Assembly: GCA_964019155.1 (NCBI GenBank)
Contig: OZ025243.1
Location: forward strand, 38,336,179 to 38,400,178
Direction of reading: 5' to 3'
Origin: Osedax fenrisi
Taxonomy: Eukaryota > Annelida > Polychaeta > Sabellida > Siboglinidae
Length of the DNA: 64,000 bases
The notes under the pieces: model-generated
The model's database searches: none
What the model saw: the letters and a program-made list of their open reading frames with translations, nothing else
What the model was told of the DNA's origin: nothing
Program-made: the position numbers and the translations under genes
In this document: one piece after another, positions 61,965 to 64,000 of the stretch
Position numbering within the stretch: the first letter of the stretch is position 1
Layout of the letters: the number at the start of each line of letters is the position of its first letter

Positions 61965-62480
61965 AGTCAACATATTATTAAAATTTCAAAAAAGTGGTAA
62001 TTATTAAATAAAAATATTAAAGAACTGCAATAATAATATAAAAAACTCCTCAAAATCTAAATCGTCATTTAAAATTTACATAAAAGATAACCATACAAAT
62101 AAATTAAAAATACAATAGATATAAATATATATATACAAGTAATATAGTAATTACTAACTTAAGATAGTTAAAGTTTAATACATTTAAGATTATATTTAAA
62201 AATTAATATCATTAGTTATTTATCATTAGTCATGTAAAAGATACAAAAATATATAGGTATAAACATACAAATTGACACAAACAATATATATATAAATAAC
62301 AAAAAAACATCAAAATATTAAAATAAAATATAAAATAAATATAAAATTAAAATTAAATGTATATTTTTTTGAAATTTTTCGAAAATAATTTTAAATTAGA
62401 AATGTTAATTAATGAACTTGGAAGATTAAATTTATATAAATTAGCTAATTAGCTTTATTGGTGATATTAATATTATAACG
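61641..62480. other. A-rich/AT-rich interval without genes
   Basis: Low-complexity AT DNA with a (TA)n at 61926-61958; nothing else recognised. Confidence 0.5.
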
Positions 62481-62519
62481 CACGCGATTTTTATGAAAGT
62501 CAGAATACTTCATACGATG

Positions 62520-62955
62520 CGCGCTGATTGGTTATATGGTGTCCGTATTCAGACATCTAGAGTGTCCGTATTAGGGACTTATATGACCTCTAGATATATG
62601 CTTATAACTTAATGAATATTTGATAACAAATATAGAAATTATATATATAATTTTAGAACGCTTTATTTTTAATAATATCGTGTTATATTTTATATAGATA
62701 CATTTGTATATTTTTGAGAAGGTTTTAAGTTTACATTTTTTTAATAAATTAAAAATCGTAATAAAAAAATCAGTTTATTGGATATATCAGCAATATTTAG
62801 AAAAATTAAAAAATTAAAAATACTTTTTTAGACTATATATATAATTATGAATATTTTATTCATTAAATATTTTTTTGTAGGATTTATGGTTTCTGAGATA
62901 CCGAGAGTGTCCGTATACGGGAACTGTCGTTATTCGGTTACTTTCCCCTAGTAAC
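62520..62955. mobile_element. CCGTATT-family repeat ends
   Basis: GTGTCCGTATT occurs twice (about 62539 and 62562; the latter as GAGTGTCCGTATTAGGGAC). GAGTGTCCGTATACGGGAAC, then TTATTCGGTTACTTTCCCC, closes the interval at 62904-62947. The closing segment resembles the right end of the candidate element at 53932-54296. Probably a non-autonomous repeat or two nested ones. The 69-codon minus-strand frame at 63065-62856 reads through this repeat and is not supported as a gene. Confidence 0.4.
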
Positions 62956-63099
62956 AATAATATTAATATCAATAATGACGACATTATTCTTATATTTATG
63001 TTTCTCTGCCTAAATAATGGGTACATATTCGTGTTGAATGTTTGAGTTAACGTTAGCTTTAGCATCTTATTTTAATTGTTGTTCTATTGATTTTTCATA

Positions 63100-63250
63100 T
63101 CCCAGTAAATAGAAGTCTCACTATTTTGGTCTCAAACACCTTCATTTTTCAAAGTTTTCAAAACATGGTCGACGGCTAGTTTTTTAGAAGGTTTTCAAGA
63201 CATCATTTAAAAACACATTTGAAACAAATAGGTCTCAAATACATTTTTGA
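63100..63250. repeat. Repeat with AAATAGAAGTCTCACTATT motif, copy 1
   Basis: GTAAATAGAAGTCTCACTAT at about 63106-63125, continuing TTTGGTCTCAAACACCTTCA, recurs at 63800-63840. Inside it GGTCTCAAAYAC...TTTTTCAAAG-like sequence occurs twice (63130 and 63231). Family unknown. Confidence 0.5.
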
Positions 63251-63637
63251 AAGACCAACTTAATATATAATTATAAAATATATATAAAAGGGTATAAAAG
63301 ACTCTAAAACATAATATGATCATATAATGTTAAATATAATTCAAATTATTCACATTGATATTTATATTATATCTATATATTATTTATACCTATTTATACC
63401 TGCTATAACAGTATATAATTATAATTAAATAGCTAAGTATATCAATTATATCAATTATATCAATTTATATTATATTGTTATCTATATTATGGCTAGATAA
63501 TTAATTTATATATTTGTTTTATATCAGTTTTATTTTGGCGAAACATTAGTTTCTGGCGAATCTATATATATATAGATCTATAATATTATACTTATATTAT
63601 ACTTGATTTTACATCATGTATGATATGTCCCTATATT

Positions 63638-63687
<50 letters not shown>

Positions 63688-63795
63688 ACCCTTATATATA
63701 AGTATGATCACTAAATACTTATATGATCTTAATTATTGTATAAGTATTTATAAATATATAGTATTTTATATATATATTATAGTTATACATTGTTA
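63251..63795. other. AT-rich interval without genes
   Basis: Contains short direct repeats of ATATCAATT (63438-63462) and a (TA)n at 63643-63679 followed by (TG)n. No coding sequence seen. Confidence 0.5.
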
Positions 63796-63880
63796 TACCC
63801 GTAAATAGAAGTCTCACTATTGTGGTTTCGAAAACCTTCATTTTAAAAGCTGTAAAGACTTATTATTTCAAAATCAATTA
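63796..63880. repeat. Repeat with AAATAGAAGTCTCACTATT motif, copy 2
   Basis: Diverged direct copy of 63100-63150, about 695 bp downstream (GTAAATAGAAGTCTCACTAT, then TGTGGTTTCGAAAACCTTCA). Confidence 0.5.
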
Positions 63881-64000
63881 TATAAGATATTATTATATAA
63901 TTTAGATCAATTATAATGTTATTCAACATAAACAATGTTAATGAACAATTATAATACCATTAATTATATATAAACAAGATATTTAAATATTATATTAAGA

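Noticed and set aside
62856..63065. 69-codon minus-strand frame
   Set aside because: Runs through the TIR-like repeat ends, with no domain or start context.

Overview
The window is eukaryotic nuclear DNA, very AT-rich (roughly three quarters A+T or more by eye), and is dominated by retrotransposon-derived and satellite-like sequence. It has no bacterial-style gene organisation. The contents point to an animal: APE-endonuclease non-LTR retrotransposons (LINEs) of the CR1/L2/Jockey type, an RTE-like LINE relic, a tRNA-derived SINE, very long (TAA)n and (TA)n microsatellites, and two exon-like pieces of a fucolectin-type (FTP, F5/8-C-like lectin) domain with splice signals. A lophotrochozoan or other invertebrate is plausible, but the species cannot be fixed from this sequence.

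Layout. (1) 1-31412: a head-to-tail array of a ~9.95-kb unit (end of one unit, then units at 1551-11480, 11481-21447 and 21448-31412), nearly identical apart from scattered substitutions and (TA)n length changes. Each unit has ~6.1 kb of noncoding DNA, including an inverted pair of SINEs, followed by a 5'-truncated, frame-broken LINE (family 1). (2) 31413-40202: a spacer between inverted repeats. It holds the native 3' end of the last array LINE, a 379-bp (TAA)n, an almost intact family-2 LINE (924-codon endonuclease-reverse transcriptase frame), another (TAA)n, a decayed family-2 LINE, short foldback repeats, two FTP exons, and a 685-bp (TTA)n. (3) 40203-52100: the opposite orientation. A second, more diverged family-1 LINE is joined at about 44327 to an inverted partial copy of the same 10-kb unit. 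That copy ends exactly at the unit boundary in a perfect 53-bp-arm hairpin (51977-52100). The whole forms a giant inverted repeat around a ~8.5-kb centre. (4) 52101-64000: a patchwork outside the array, with an RTE-like LINE relic, a CR1-like LINE relic, short TIR-like repeats sharing a CCGTATT motif, a diverged SINE inside a palindrome, foldbacks, a pyrimidine-biased stretch, a GATC-rich patch and simple repeats.

No expressed host gene can be asserted. The only candidate for a working protein is the LINE frame at 32313-35087; the FTP exons are either part of a larger host gene or relics. The most notable structures are the macrosatellite array, its inverted partner, and the small palindrome that sits at both kinds of rearrangement breakpoint. 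Because the structure is long, repetitive and inverted, a misassembly must be kept in mind.
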